A stretch of DNA of 50,203 nucleotides from Paenibacillus xylanexedens (GTDB taxonomy: Bacteria > Bacillota > Bacilli > Paenibacillales > Paenibacillaceae). This document shows positions 8,570-16,267 of this stretch, one piece after another. The position numbers and the translations under genes are program-made. The notes below the pieces were generated by a model. That model had not been told where the DNA came from. It saw only the letters and a program-made list of their open reading frames with translations, and searched no databases. Position 1 is the stretch's first letter, and the number at the start of each line of letters is the position of its first letter. The stretch covers positions 1 through 50,203 of the forward strand of contig NZ_JAGIKV010000037.1 of assembly GCF_017874615.1 (NCBI RefSeq), written 5' to 3'.

Positions 8570-10011
8570 TTATTCTTTCGTGACCGCCTGATCCGAATTT
8601 CCGATACATCTGCCATTCTGTTTAATGACCTCTTGATACCACGAGAAGCTTTTCTTCTTCAAACGCTTCAAGTCTTTCAGATCCTGTTCACCGCGGTTTA
8701 CATAGATCATTCCATAACGTTTCCCATACCCCTGATGTGTGCTTACCACGTCAATAACGGACCAAGGGCAATAACCAATCACATCTACTCCATCTGTTAG
8801 AGCCAGTCTGATCTGTTCCAGATGTTTCTCGATAAAATCAATCCGGTACGTATCGTTAATGGTGTTATCTGCCTCAAGTACATCCGAGGCTCCAATGCCA
8901 TTTTCCGTAATTAGAATAGGGAGACCATACCGTTCACATACCTTACGCAATGTCAGCCTTAGGCCAACCGGGTCGATGACCCAACCATATTTTGTTTTTT
9001 CGGTATAAGGATTCTCCGCTGCCCGGTAAACTCCCTGCTCACCAAGCATAATTTGCTGATCCCCTGCACGAGCTGTAACATCCGACGCATCTCCGATACT
9101 GGCGGCAATGGTTGCCGTCGAGTAGTAGTTGATTGCTACCAGATCGGGGCGGCCAGACTGGATATCTTCCATGTCAACCTGCTCAATAACCGGCTCTATG
9201 CCGCGTTCCTGTAAATAACTCCAGAATAATGGATTATACCGTCCCCACACCGATAAGTCGAGAAAACCCCATCCACGAATCGTCTCCCAGTTATGAGCAG
9301 CGATTGCATCGGCTGTTTGGAAGTTGCCTGGTACATGGAAGTCATGTTTAATGCAGGACCAATCTTGCCTTGCGGGAGCATATCATGAAATAGTCGCATC
9401 GTTCTGCCTTGAGCTACAAACATGTGATGATTTTGCTGATACAGTTCCTTATTGGATGGCAAACGCCCGCCTTTTGGTGTACCAATAGCACCGGGATGAA
9501 GAATCATCGTATTTTGCTCATTAATGGTCAACCAATATTTCACTTTATGCCCGTAATGCTCAAACAAGATACGCCCATACTCGACGAAGGCATCGATCGT
9601 CCCCCGGTTGTTCCATCCTCCGTTTTTCTCAAGCTCGTAGGGTAAGTCGAAATGGTACATGGTCACAATGGGCTCAATACCATGAAGGAGCAATTCGTCA
9701 ATCAATTGGTGATAAAAGTCGAGTCCCTTCTTATTAACAGCTCCTGTGCCTGAAGGCAAGATTCGAGTCCATGCAATTGAAAAACGATATGCTTTGAGGC
9801 CTAGCTCTGCAAAAAGCTTCACGTCTTCTCTGAATCGGTGATAGTGATCGCTCGCAACTGTGAAATCGGCGGTTCCAGCCGGATGATCACACATATCGAT
9901 GACGGACAGGCCTTTGCCATCTTCGTTCCAGGCTCCCTCCACTTGATAGGCCGAGGTAGAGCCTCCCCACAGAAATTCATTGGGGAATGGTTTGATGTGT
10001 TGATATAACAT
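8570..10011 (-). pseudogene. GH1 6-phospho-beta-glucosidase, frameshifted
   Basis: Family GH1 enzyme that would split 6-phospho-beta-glucosides delivered by the adjacent PTS. The N-terminal part runs from ATG 10011 (AAGGAG 8 nt upstream; the GTG at 10020 is too close to it) and carries FLWGGSTSAYQVEGA and the acid/base TINEQN. At 9311-9315 five bases stand between the codons for Lys and Asp where six are needed, so the frame is lost after SMYQATSK and ends in a junk tail near 9196. The correct frame resumes at once as DAIAAHNWETIRGWGFLDL and continues through the nucleophile motif ITENGIG to the stop at 8570. Both catalytic halves are intact. The deletion is not in a long homopolymer, but a sequencing error remains possible. 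The distal licT gene starts 17 nt beyond the stop. Confidence 0.88.
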
Positions 10012-10070
10012 CTCAAACACTCCTTCATTTTAATGTTGATCAAGTTATATGACGTATCGTATTACGTTTG

Positions 10071-12029
10071 TTACGAAAGGTGGATAATGGTCGCCCCAAC
10101 CTCCACAGGACTCTGCTTCTCCAGCTTAATGTCCGGGAAACGATCCGAATTGGCGATAATGATCGGGGTTATGACTTCATACCCTTCTGCCTTGATGGCA
10201 TCGATATCAAAGCGGATCAACAAGTCACCCCGTTGTACGCGATCCCCTACTTTAATGGAAGAGTTGAAATGTCGCCCCTTCAGGTTGACGGTATCCACTC
10301 CAATATGAATGAGCACCTCTTCTCCATCATAACCATTTAATTTGACCGCATGTTTGGAGTCCATGAAAGCCGTAACTTCACCTGTGATTGGTGCATACAG
10401 TTCTCCTTTGGCAGGAATAATGGCAGCACCCTTACCCAGTAATCCCAACGAGAAGACATCGTCTGGTACACGGTCTAGATGGACTAATTCCCCTTGCATC
10501 GGGCTGGCGATCGTAAGTGGGCATAATTCATTTTGGCTCGGTACATTTGAATTTGTTATTGTAGAAGACTGTGTGCTTGGGCTGTTGTCTTGAACAGGCT
10601 GCGCGGAAAGTGTCTTGTCATCGTTAACGTTGGTATTTCCTTCTTCTTCATCGTCCACTGGATCTTCAAAACCAATGATCCATGTCAGAGCAAAGGTAAC
10701 GATAAAAGCGATCAGACAAGTCACAATGGCATGAACGATGTTCATCGGATTGCTGCCAATGAATGCAGGTAACGCGGCAAGACCCGGAGAAACGAAGGCA
10801 TAACGTACTAATCCAGTCAGACCAGCATATATCCCTGCTACACCACCACCAATCATTGCGGCAATTAAGGGTTTCTTCAGTTTCAGCGTTACACCGTACA
10901 AGGATGGTTCCGTGATGCCCAGCACAGCGGTGAAACCGGATGAAGCAGCGAGCTGTTTCAGTTTTTTGTTTTTTGTTTTCAATGCTACAGCAAGGGTGGC
11001 CCCACCTTGAGCAATATTGGACGCGAGCATTCCCGGACCGTTGATCATTTCATATCCATTTTTGGTTAGTTGGCTAGTTGCAATCGGCGTCATCGCCCAT
11101 GCAGTGCCTGTTACGATCAGGAATGGTTGCAAAGTTCCCATTAACAAAGGAATCAGCCAACTGGCTCTGGAATTAATCGCTTCTGCACCCATCGCAACCA
11201 GATCATTCAGGTACGTTCCGAAAGGCCCAATCGCCACCAATGCAAGTGGTGCTGTAATCAATAGTACAATCATTGGTTTCGTGAAAAATTTGATCATTGA
11301 GGGCGATACCCGATCCGCGAAACGTTCAATATAGGACATGAGCCAAACGACGATAATAATCGGCAGCACGGAGCCCGCGTAATCGGTTAGTCGAACTGGA
11401 ACACCGATGAAAAACACGTCTTTTCCTTCCGCCATCAGGGCGCTCCATCCCGGGTGTAACAACACGCCGGCAACTGTCATCGCCAGAATGGGACTAGTTT
11501 CAAATTTAATGGAAGCTCCATAAGCCAGCAGAATAGGCATGAAATAAAAAGCCGCGTCCACAATGGTATTAAGGATATAGTAGTTTTGGCTTTCTGTCGT
11601 TACAAGGCCTGTCAGCACAAGTACGGCTAATATCGCTTTGATCATACCCGCGCCAATGATTGCCGGAATTACCGGAGTAAATGTTGTTGAGATCACGCTG
11701 ATGAATCTGGAGATCCAGCTCTGTTTTTGTTTTGGTCCGTTATTTTGGCCGGAATCCGATTTGGATTCCGCACTTCGGGTAGCCGAACCCATCTGCTGAG
11801 TGATAACTCGGTAGACCTGCTGCACCTCATTGCCTACAACGACCTGGTATTGTCCACCATTGTTCACAACGGTAATGACACCTGGAAGTGCTTTGAGTTT
11901 TTCTGTATCCGCTTTGGAGATGTCGTGCAGTTCGAACCGAAGTCGAGTTGCGCAGTGCGTAAGCCGAGCGATATTATCTTTCTTCCCAACCAATTCCGTT
12001 ATCTCTTGTCCCAACTTGCGATAATCCAT
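10071..12029 (-). CDS. bglP: PTS beta-glucoside transporter EIIBCA
   Basis: Membrane permease that imports and phosphorylates aryl-beta-glucosides or cellobiose-type sugars. Order of domains: EIIB about 1-90, with the phospho-cysteine Cys26 in LTHCATRLRF; EIIC about 110-465, with about ten hydrophobic segments; a Ser/Asn/Gln-rich linker about 470-510; EIIA about 515-652, with the active His575 in LIHIGVDTV. The length (652) is normal for BglP/BglF-type proteins. ATG 12029 follows GAGG by 7 nt. It is the first gene of bglP-GH1-licT; about 60 nt separate it from the GH1 gene. Expression should be controlled by the cre box and the LicT-dependent attenuator just upstream. Confidence 0.95.
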   Translation of the reverse strand: MDYRKLGQEITELVGKKDNIARLTHCATRLRFELHDISKADTEKLKALPGVITVVNNGGQYQVVVGNEVQQVYRVITQQMGSATRSAESKSDSGQNNGPKQKQSWISRFISVISTTFTPVIPAIIGAGMIKAILAVLVLTGLVTTESQNYYILNTIVDAAFYFMPILLAYGASIKFETSPILAMTVAGVLLHPGWSALMAEGKDVFFIGVPVRLTDYAGSVLPIIIVVWLMSYIERFADRVSPSMIKFFTKPMIVLLITAPLALVAIGPFGTYLNDLVAMGAEAINSRASWLIPLLMGTLQPFLIVTGTAWAMTPIATSQLTKNGYEMINGPGMLASNIAQGGATLAVALKTKNKKLKQLAASSGFTAVLGITEPSLYGVTLKLKKPLIAAMIGGGVAGIYAGLTGLVRYAFVSPGLAALPAFIGSNPMNIVHAIVTCLIAFIVTFALTWIIGFEDPVDDEEEGNTNVNDDKTLSAQPVQDNSPSTQSSTITNSNVPSQNELCPLTIASPMQGELVHLDRVPDDVFSLGLLGKGAAIIPAKGELYAPITGEVTAFMDSKHAVKLNGYDGEEVLIHIGVDTVNLKGRHFNSSIKVGDRVQRGDLLIRFDIDAIKAEGYEVITPIIIANSDRFPDIKLEKQSPVEVGATIIHLS

Positions 12030-12058
12030 ACCAATGCCTCATTTCTGAATTTGGATAT

Positions 12059-12123
12059 AAAAAAAGACCAAAACGATATGCCTTCCCCTACTCACATAAG
12101 GAAAATGCAAAATCATTTTGGTC
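12059..12123 (-). terminator. LicT-controlled attenuator before bglP
   Basis: The arms GACCAAAATGAT and ATCGTTTTGGTC (12112-12123 and 12066-12077) form a 12-position stem with one mismatch, followed on the minus strand by TTTTTTT. Its 5' arm shares four bases with the 3' end of the RAT, the usual mutually exclusive arrangement in bgl operons. Confidence 0.9.
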
Positions 12124-12147
12124 ATGCCTGCTTTACCAGTAACAGCC
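12120..12147 (-). ncRNA. Ribonucleic antiterminator (RAT) for LicT
   Basis: Minus-strand RNA begins GGCTGTTACTGG, then GTAAAGC, and ends AGGCATGACC. This closely follows the LicT target of B. subtilis bglP (GGATTGTTACTG...GCAGGCAAAACC as remembered). The element overlaps the attenuator by 4 nt, so LicT binding here blocks termination. Confidence 0.88.
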
Positions 12148-12155
12148 AAACACTG

Positions 12156-12191
12156 CTAATATTCAATTCGTTATCGATGTAAACGTTTACT
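12156..12191 (-). promoter_or_regulatory. bglP promoter overlapped by a perfect cre box
   Basis: ATGTAAACGTTTACT at 12177-12191 (plus strand) fits the CcpA consensus at every position and is almost fully palindromic. On the minus strand it contains TTTACA (12178-12183), which with a 16-nt spacer precedes TATTAG (12156-12161) as a plausible -35/-10 pair. The transcript would then start almost at the RAT. The cre is clear; the promoter boxes are inferred. Confidence 0.7.
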
Positions 12192-12365
12192 GGATCATAA
12201 TATCACACAATAAATTAGTTAGCAATCACTTTATTCGACATTTTTCTGCAATTTAATTTGCTTGATTCGACTTGATTATTAGCGGCCTTCTATAGGCTTC
12301 CACCCATTCCCCTTCTCAATTGCCTACATACAATACATTAGACTAATGAACAGGAGTGATGTGAT

Positions 12366-12758
12366 ATGACATTTTTACCTCCTTTTGGACCTGGTGGAGG
12401 GTTTGGCGGACCTGGGGGTCCCGGAGGACCAGGAGGACCCGGCGGACCCGGCGGATTTCCTGGTCCGCCATCGTTCCCCGGGGGTGGAGGCGGCGGACCA
12501 CAAGGCGTGCAGGCACCTACAGGGCCGCCACCATCATTCATTCCACAGCAACCCGCTTCGTTATATGCGGTAGATCCAAGAGCCATATCCGGTTGCCTGT
12601 TTCGCTACACATATATTTGGCCGGATCGTGGTCAGGGCTTCTGGATGTACCCGGTATTTGTAGGTAGAAATTCAGTGGCTGGCTTCCGTTGGAATGGCTT
12701 CTTCTGGCTATACACCGGCATTGATCTGCAGCGAATCAGCTCGTTTAGCTGTTTCTAG
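12366..12758 (+). CDS. Small Gly-Pro-rich (collagen-like) protein with aromatic C-terminal domain
   Basis: Function unknown. ATG 12366 follows AGGAG by 9 nt. Residues 8-60 are almost only Gly, Pro, Phe and Ser, with Gly-Gly-Pro triplets at 14-30 that match a Gly-X-Y collagen pattern. Residues 75-130 form a compact, aromatic-rich, probably folded domain (CLFRYTYIWPDRGQGFW, FRWNGFFWLYTGIDL) with cysteines at 77 and 129. I have a recollection of similar C-terminal domains in other Paenibacillus and Bacillus proteins but no name for them. No signal peptide is seen, so a spore-coat or exosporium location is only a guess. The gene stands alone and ends at a strong hairpin. Confidence 0.75.
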   Translation: MTFLPPFGPGGGFGGPGGPGGPGGPGGPGGFPGPPSFPGGGGGGPQGVQAPTGPPPSFIPQQPASLYAVDPRAISGCLFRYTYIWPDRGQGFWMYPVFVGRNSVAGFRWNGFFWLYTGIDLQRISSFSCF

Positions 12759-12762
12759 AAGT

Positions 12763-12804
12763 AAATCCCCCTGTATGTGGATTAATCCACATACAGGGGG
12801 ATTT
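12763..12804. terminator. Perfect 42-nt palindromic bidirectional terminator
   Basis: Two 21-nt arms starting AAATCCCCCTGTATGTGG are exact inverted copies that meet at TTAA. It lies between the converging Gly-Pro protein gene (plus) and the ABC-F gene (minus, stop at 12829), 5 nt and 25 nt from their ends, and can serve both. Confidence 0.85.
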
Positions 12805-12828
12805 AGATTTATGGAATATTCACCTTGT

Positions 12829-14568
12829 CTAAAGCAGCTTAATCAGCTTTTCCAGCTCATCAACCAGACTCTTTGCAAGTTCAAAATTAGTATCTTTTAA
12901 AGCCAATTCAATTTTCATTTCAACAGACTTTTTCTTTTGTTCATTTTCTAGATAGTTTTCATCAAAATGACTCGTATAAATCATCTGTCTGAATTCTTCT
13001 ATACTCATTTTACTAATCGTTTTGTCCTCGATAATTAAAACATAATCCATGCCATTTACAACCGAATAGAAATCATGAGAAATCATGATAATCGCACCTT
13101 TGTAGTCCTCAATGGCTTTCTCCAATGCGATTTGTGTATAGATGTCTAAATGGCTTGTCGGTTCATCCAGGAGCAATACGTTGGCCTGACTGGCAGAAAC
13201 TTTAGCCAATTGAAGCATGTTTTTTTCTCCGCCAGATAACGATTCAATCTTTTGATCAAGGATTTCTCCTTCAAAGCCATAGTTTGGAAGATACGATCTA
13301 ATCTCGTCATACGTTTGGAACCCGGAATCAATGAATTCATTTAGGATGGTATTCGAATCTTTTAGCATTTCGCCTTGAACCTGAGATAAATAGGCCACTT
13401 TAACATCAGCATTTATTTCAATGGAATCCTGATTATTTTTAAAGATTTCTCGGAGTAAAGTCGTTTTCCCGGTACCGTTAGGACCGATCAGGGCTACTTT
13501 ATCTGTAGATTTGATCTCAAAGTTCACATTTTCCAAAAGCAACTCGTCAAAGGAAACGTTATAGTTATTGACGTTAACCACAACGGTGTCTTCCATTTCC
13601 TTATCGATTCCAAAACGGATATTCGGCTGTTTGATATCGACAAATGGCTCTTTTATTCGACGTGCTTCCAATCTCTCTTGAAACTTGACTCTGGCTTTTA
13701 ACGCTCTTCCTCTGGAGGCTTCCGAATTATACGTGGCGATCTCTCTAAGATTGTCGATGATGTGATCATATCTCTCAATTTCTTCAGCTTCAGCAACTGC
13801 GATTTCTTGCAGTTCGATCTTAGACTGAAGCAGTGAGAAGTTATAATCGATATATCGCCCGTCAAACTCTTGGAGCTCTGTGTTTTCAAGGTGTATGATT
13901 TTGTTGAAACAATGGTTCAACAGATATCGGTTGTGCGTAACGACCAGCAACATTCCCTTGTGTGTGTTAATCAATTTTTTAAGCGCGTTCAGGTTTTCAA
14001 AGTCTAAAAATACATCAGGTTCGTCCATTATCATGAAGTCTGGACGATTCAGCATTTCCTTCATCACTTGAATAAGTTTGAATTCCCCACCGCTTATTGC
14101 GGATATACTAAGATCTTTGAGCTTCATGAGGTTGGCAAGGTTTAACTGTTTATTGATGTTTTTTTCGAAATTGTCCCCATCCATCGCTTCGAAGGCATCC
14201 AAAGCCAATTGAAGCTTTTCCATCAGGGAATCCATATCCGATGTGGTGGCCATCTCCGCATAAATCGCTGTAATTTCATCTTGTATCTTGATGAATTCTT
14301 CTGCGATATATTCAAAAACGGTCATATCTTTTGTTTTGTCTACTTGCAAAAACTGACTCACATACCCGATTCTGCAATCGGGGTCTATCTCTAACTTGCC
14401 CTCGAACAAATATCGTTCCGGATCCATCAGGATATCGATCAATGTACTTTTCCCACTGCCGCTTGTTCCGATAAAAGCACAATGTTGTGCCTCTTCAAAC
14501 GTAAATGAAATGTTTTTATATAGTTCCTTTTGTGGAAATGAGAAGGATAGGTTTTCAACTTTTATCAT
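12829..14568 (-). CDS. ABC-F family ATPase
   Basis: Soluble tandem ATPase of the ABC-F group, which act on the ribosome either as translation factors or as antibiotic-protection proteins. Two nucleotide-binding domains are joined by a charged helical linker (about 235-310). NBD1 has Walker A GTSGSGKST, signature SGGEF and Walker B FMIMDEPDVFLD; NBD2 has GPNGTGKTT, LSGGEK and VLLLDEPTSHLD. The 579-residue length fits. There are no transmembrane segments. NBD1 is atypical, with DEPDVFLD instead of the usual DEPTNHLD. A short C-terminal helical extension follows NBD2. The gene is visibly AT-richer than its neighbours and stands alone, which hints at transfer. Start ATG 14568 follows AAAGG. Resistance function cannot be inferred from motifs alone. 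Confidence 0.88.
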   Translation of the reverse strand: MIKVENLSFSFPQKELYKNISFTFEEAQHCAFIGTSGSGKSTLIDILMDPERYLFEGKLEIDPDCRIGYVSQFLQVDKTKDMTVFEYIAEEFIKIQDEITAIYAEMATTSDMDSLMEKLQLALDAFEAMDGDNFEKNINKQLNLANLMKLKDLSISAISGGEFKLIQVMKEMLNRPDFMIMDEPDVFLDFENLNALKKLINTHKGMLLVVTHNRYLLNHCFNKIIHLENTELQEFDGRYIDYNFSLLQSKIELQEIAVAEAEEIERYDHIIDNLREIATYNSEASRGRALKARVKFQERLEARRIKEPFVDIKQPNIRFGIDKEMEDTVVVNVNNYNVSFDELLLENVNFEIKSTDKVALIGPNGTGKTTLLREIFKNNQDSIEINADVKVAYLSQVQGEMLKDSNTILNEFIDSGFQTYDEIRSYLPNYGFEGEILDQKIESLSGGEKNMLQLAKVSASQANVLLLDEPTSHLDIYTQIALEKAIEDYKGAIIMISHDFYSVVNGMDYVLIIEDKTISKMSIEEFRQMIYTSHFDENYLENEQKKKSVEMKIELALKDTNFELAKSLVDELEKLIKLL

Positions 14569-14746
14569 AGTGTTACCTTTCTTTACAACTAAATTGGTGG
14601 CTAATATTAAATATATTGTCGAACACAGACTTTTAGAGTAACACTGTTTACCACCAAGTACAATTGATTTTTAGCCCTTACCCTCACTTTGAAACTCTAA
14701 TACGTTCTATAGAATGATGGCTAGTGGACGGTGGTTACTTCATAAA

Positions 14747-14776
14747 ACACTACTGACATACTGTTGTCAGTAGTGT
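14747..14776. repeat. 12-bp-arm inverted repeat between ABC-F and VOC genes
   Basis: ACACTACTGACA and its exact inverse TGTCAGTAGTGT are separated by 6 nt. On the minus strand TTTTAT follows, so it could be an attenuator in the roughly 200-nt leader of the ABC-F gene. On the plus strand it lies 57 nt before the VOC gene and could be an operator. The rest of 14569-14832 shows no gene. Confidence 0.7.
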
Positions 14777-14832
14777 ATTTGTATAGTTGGAGTAAGCAAT
14801 TGTATTACTTATTATAGGAAGGATGATATCTC

Positions 14833-15237
14833 GTGAATTTTGCTTCTGTGCGCATCATTACTGATGACGTGGATCGTCTTGCCGAGTTCTATGAGAAAAT
14901 CACGGGTGTTTCAGCAGAACGCCCTGCACCTGTCTTTGCCGAACTCGTTATGCCATCGTGCACTCTAGCGATCGGCCACTCCCAGACGGTGCAACTGTTG
15001 GGCGCTGGTTCCGCTGTGGCGGCCAACAATCATACTGTCATTATTGAGTTCCACGTCCACGATGTCGATGCCGAATACGAGCGCTTGAAGCCGTTTGTTG
15101 ATGAGTGGGTAAAGGAACCTACCACAATGCCGTGGGGGAATCGTGCTGTGCTGTTTCGCGATCCTGACGGTAATCTTGTTAATCTCTTCACGCCGGTGAC
15201 CGAGGAAGCAATCCAACGGTTCAGTCTTAGGCGTTAA
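14833..15237 (+). CDS. Glyoxalase/bleomycin-resistance (VOC) family protein
   Basis: Small cytoplasmic protein of the vicinal-oxygen-chelate fold, substrate unknown. The paired beta-alpha-beta modules show as FASVRIITDDVDRLAEFYEKITG near the N-terminus and, in the second half, HTVIIEFHVHDVDAEYERL followed by PWGNRAVLFRDPDGNLVNLF, the typical VOC ending. The length (134) is normal for a single-chain VOC protein. It starts at GTG 14833 with AGGAAGG about 10 nt upstream. The stop lies 16 nt from the converging LysR gene. It stands alone, so neither the metal nor the substrate can be assigned. Confidence 0.85.
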   Translation: MNFASVRIITDDVDRLAEFYEKITGVSAERPAPVFAELVMPSCTLAIGHSQTVQLLGAGSAVAANNHTVIIEFHVHDVDAEYERLKPFVDEWVKEPTTMPWGNRAVLFRDPDGNLVNLFTPVTEEAIQRFSLRR

Positions 15238-15253
15238 GGACAGTTGAAATGAG

Positions 15254-16114
15254 CTACCATAGGGAGGCATGCTTTCTAACGATCTCAATAAATGCTTCTA
15301 CTTGGGGAGAGATCCACTTGTTTTTGGGATACAGCAACTGTGTAGCTAGATTTTGTTTGTACTGCTGACCTGAAAGTTTTTCTTCCTTCAGCTCCTTCTC
15401 TACCGTAATTCGAGGTAACAAGGATATGCCCATACCGCTCAATATCGACTGCTTCACAGCTTCAATACTCCAGAATTCAATATTGGAAGTAATTCCAATC
15501 TGATACTCCTCAATGCATTGTTCAAACAATGTGCGATAACCGCAACCTCTTTCGGTAAAAAGTAAATTGCTTCGTACGATGTCCCGTTGTAGCTCAAATG
15601 AATTGGGGTACAGCAGCATCATGGGCTCCTCAGCCAATTTCTCACTGTACAGATTGGGATCATGCACCTCTGTCCCCAGCATGAAGGAAATATCACTTTT
15701 ACCTTGCATCAAATTCTCTTTATATTGTACGGAATCTAATTGGTGCCATTCGATATTGACATGGGGATGCAATTTTTTGAACTCTTCAATAATAGGAGGA
15801 AAACGATAGATCAACAACGTTTCCCCAATACTGATCACGATATTACCTGTTAATTCCCCTTGTGCAGCAGTCACTTCCTTAATCATGTGATACAGCTCAA
15901 GCATTTTTTGTGCATGTGGCAATAATTTTTTTCCGGTCTCCGTTAAAATAACCCGCTTACCAATTCGATCAAATAAAGGGTAGTTAATTTCCTCTTCCAA
16001 CGCCTTAATATGCAATGTAATTGTAGATTGCGCGTATCCAAGATGCTCAGCAGCTTTGGTAAATCCCTCGTGTTCCACAATTGTAATAAATGTGACCAAA
16101 TGACGTATTTCCAT
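15254..16114 (-). CDS. LysR-family transcriptional regulator
   Basis: DNA-binding regulator with the LysR winged helix at the N-terminus (MEIRHLVTFITIVEHEGFTKAAEHLGYAQSTITLHIKALE, printed here in two motifs: the FTKAAEHLGYAQST helix-turn-helix and the LFDRIGKRVILTETG wing), then a linker helix and a two-lobed effector-binding domain from about residue 85. I chose ATG 16114, the second of two adjacent Met codons, because GGGAG then lies 6 nt upstream; the longer start at 16141 overlaps that site. It is divergent from the hydrolase gene at 16268, which is the most likely target, and the shared region holds three spaced repeats. Confidence 0.92.
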   Translation of the reverse strand: MEIRHLVTFITIVEHEGFTKAAEHLGYAQSTITLHIKALEEEINYPLFDRIGKRVILTETGKKLLPHAQKMLELYHMIKEVTAAQGELTGNIVISIGETLLIYRFPPIIEEFKKLHPHVNIEWHQLDSVQYKENLMQGKSDISFMLGTEVHDPNLYSEKLAEEPMMLLYPNSFELQRDIVRSNLLFTERGCGYRTLFEQCIEEYQIGITSNIEFWSIEAVKQSILSGMGISLLPRITVEKELKEEKLSGQQYKQNLATQLLYPKNKWISPQVEAFIEIVRKHASLW

Positions 16115-16149
16115 CATTGGCTCCCTTCTTTTTAACATCATTAAAACTG

Positions 16150-16250
16150 ATCGTTTACATATAAACTATCAATTTCACTAATGGAAAGCAATCGTTTATA
16201 TTCAATGTAGCTCATTAAGAGCCCATTTCATTTTTAATCTCAATCGTTTA
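16150..16250 (+). promoter_or_regulatory. Three helically phased TCGTTTA repeats between LysR and hydrolase genes
   Basis: TCGTTTA occurs at 16151, 16192 and 16244, always preceded by A or GA context (ATCGTTTAYA or ATCGTTTATG). The spacings of 41 and 52 nt are close to four and five helical turns. The first copy is a dyad, GTTTA-CATA-TAAAC. Spacing of this kind suits a LysR tetramer that bends DNA, so these are candidate operators for the divergent regulator. Confidence 0.55.
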
Positions 16251-16267
16251 TGAAGGGAGTAATCACT

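Noticed and set aside
8570..9250. C-terminal GH1 fragment as an independent gene
   Set aside because: Its apparent start is a GTG in the middle of a conserved domain without a Shine-Dalgarno, and it joins the upstream fragment exactly after one missing base.
12338..12586. Long Pro/Gly-rich open frame on the minus strand opposite the collagen-like gene
   Set aside because: It is the complement of a repetitive GGNCCN tract, which stays open by composition; it has no ribosome binding site and the plus-strand gene has one.
14730..14775. Twelve-codon frame in the ABC-F leader as a regulatory peptide
   Set aside because: Its ATG lies inside the hairpin and has no ribosome binding site, so translation is not supported.
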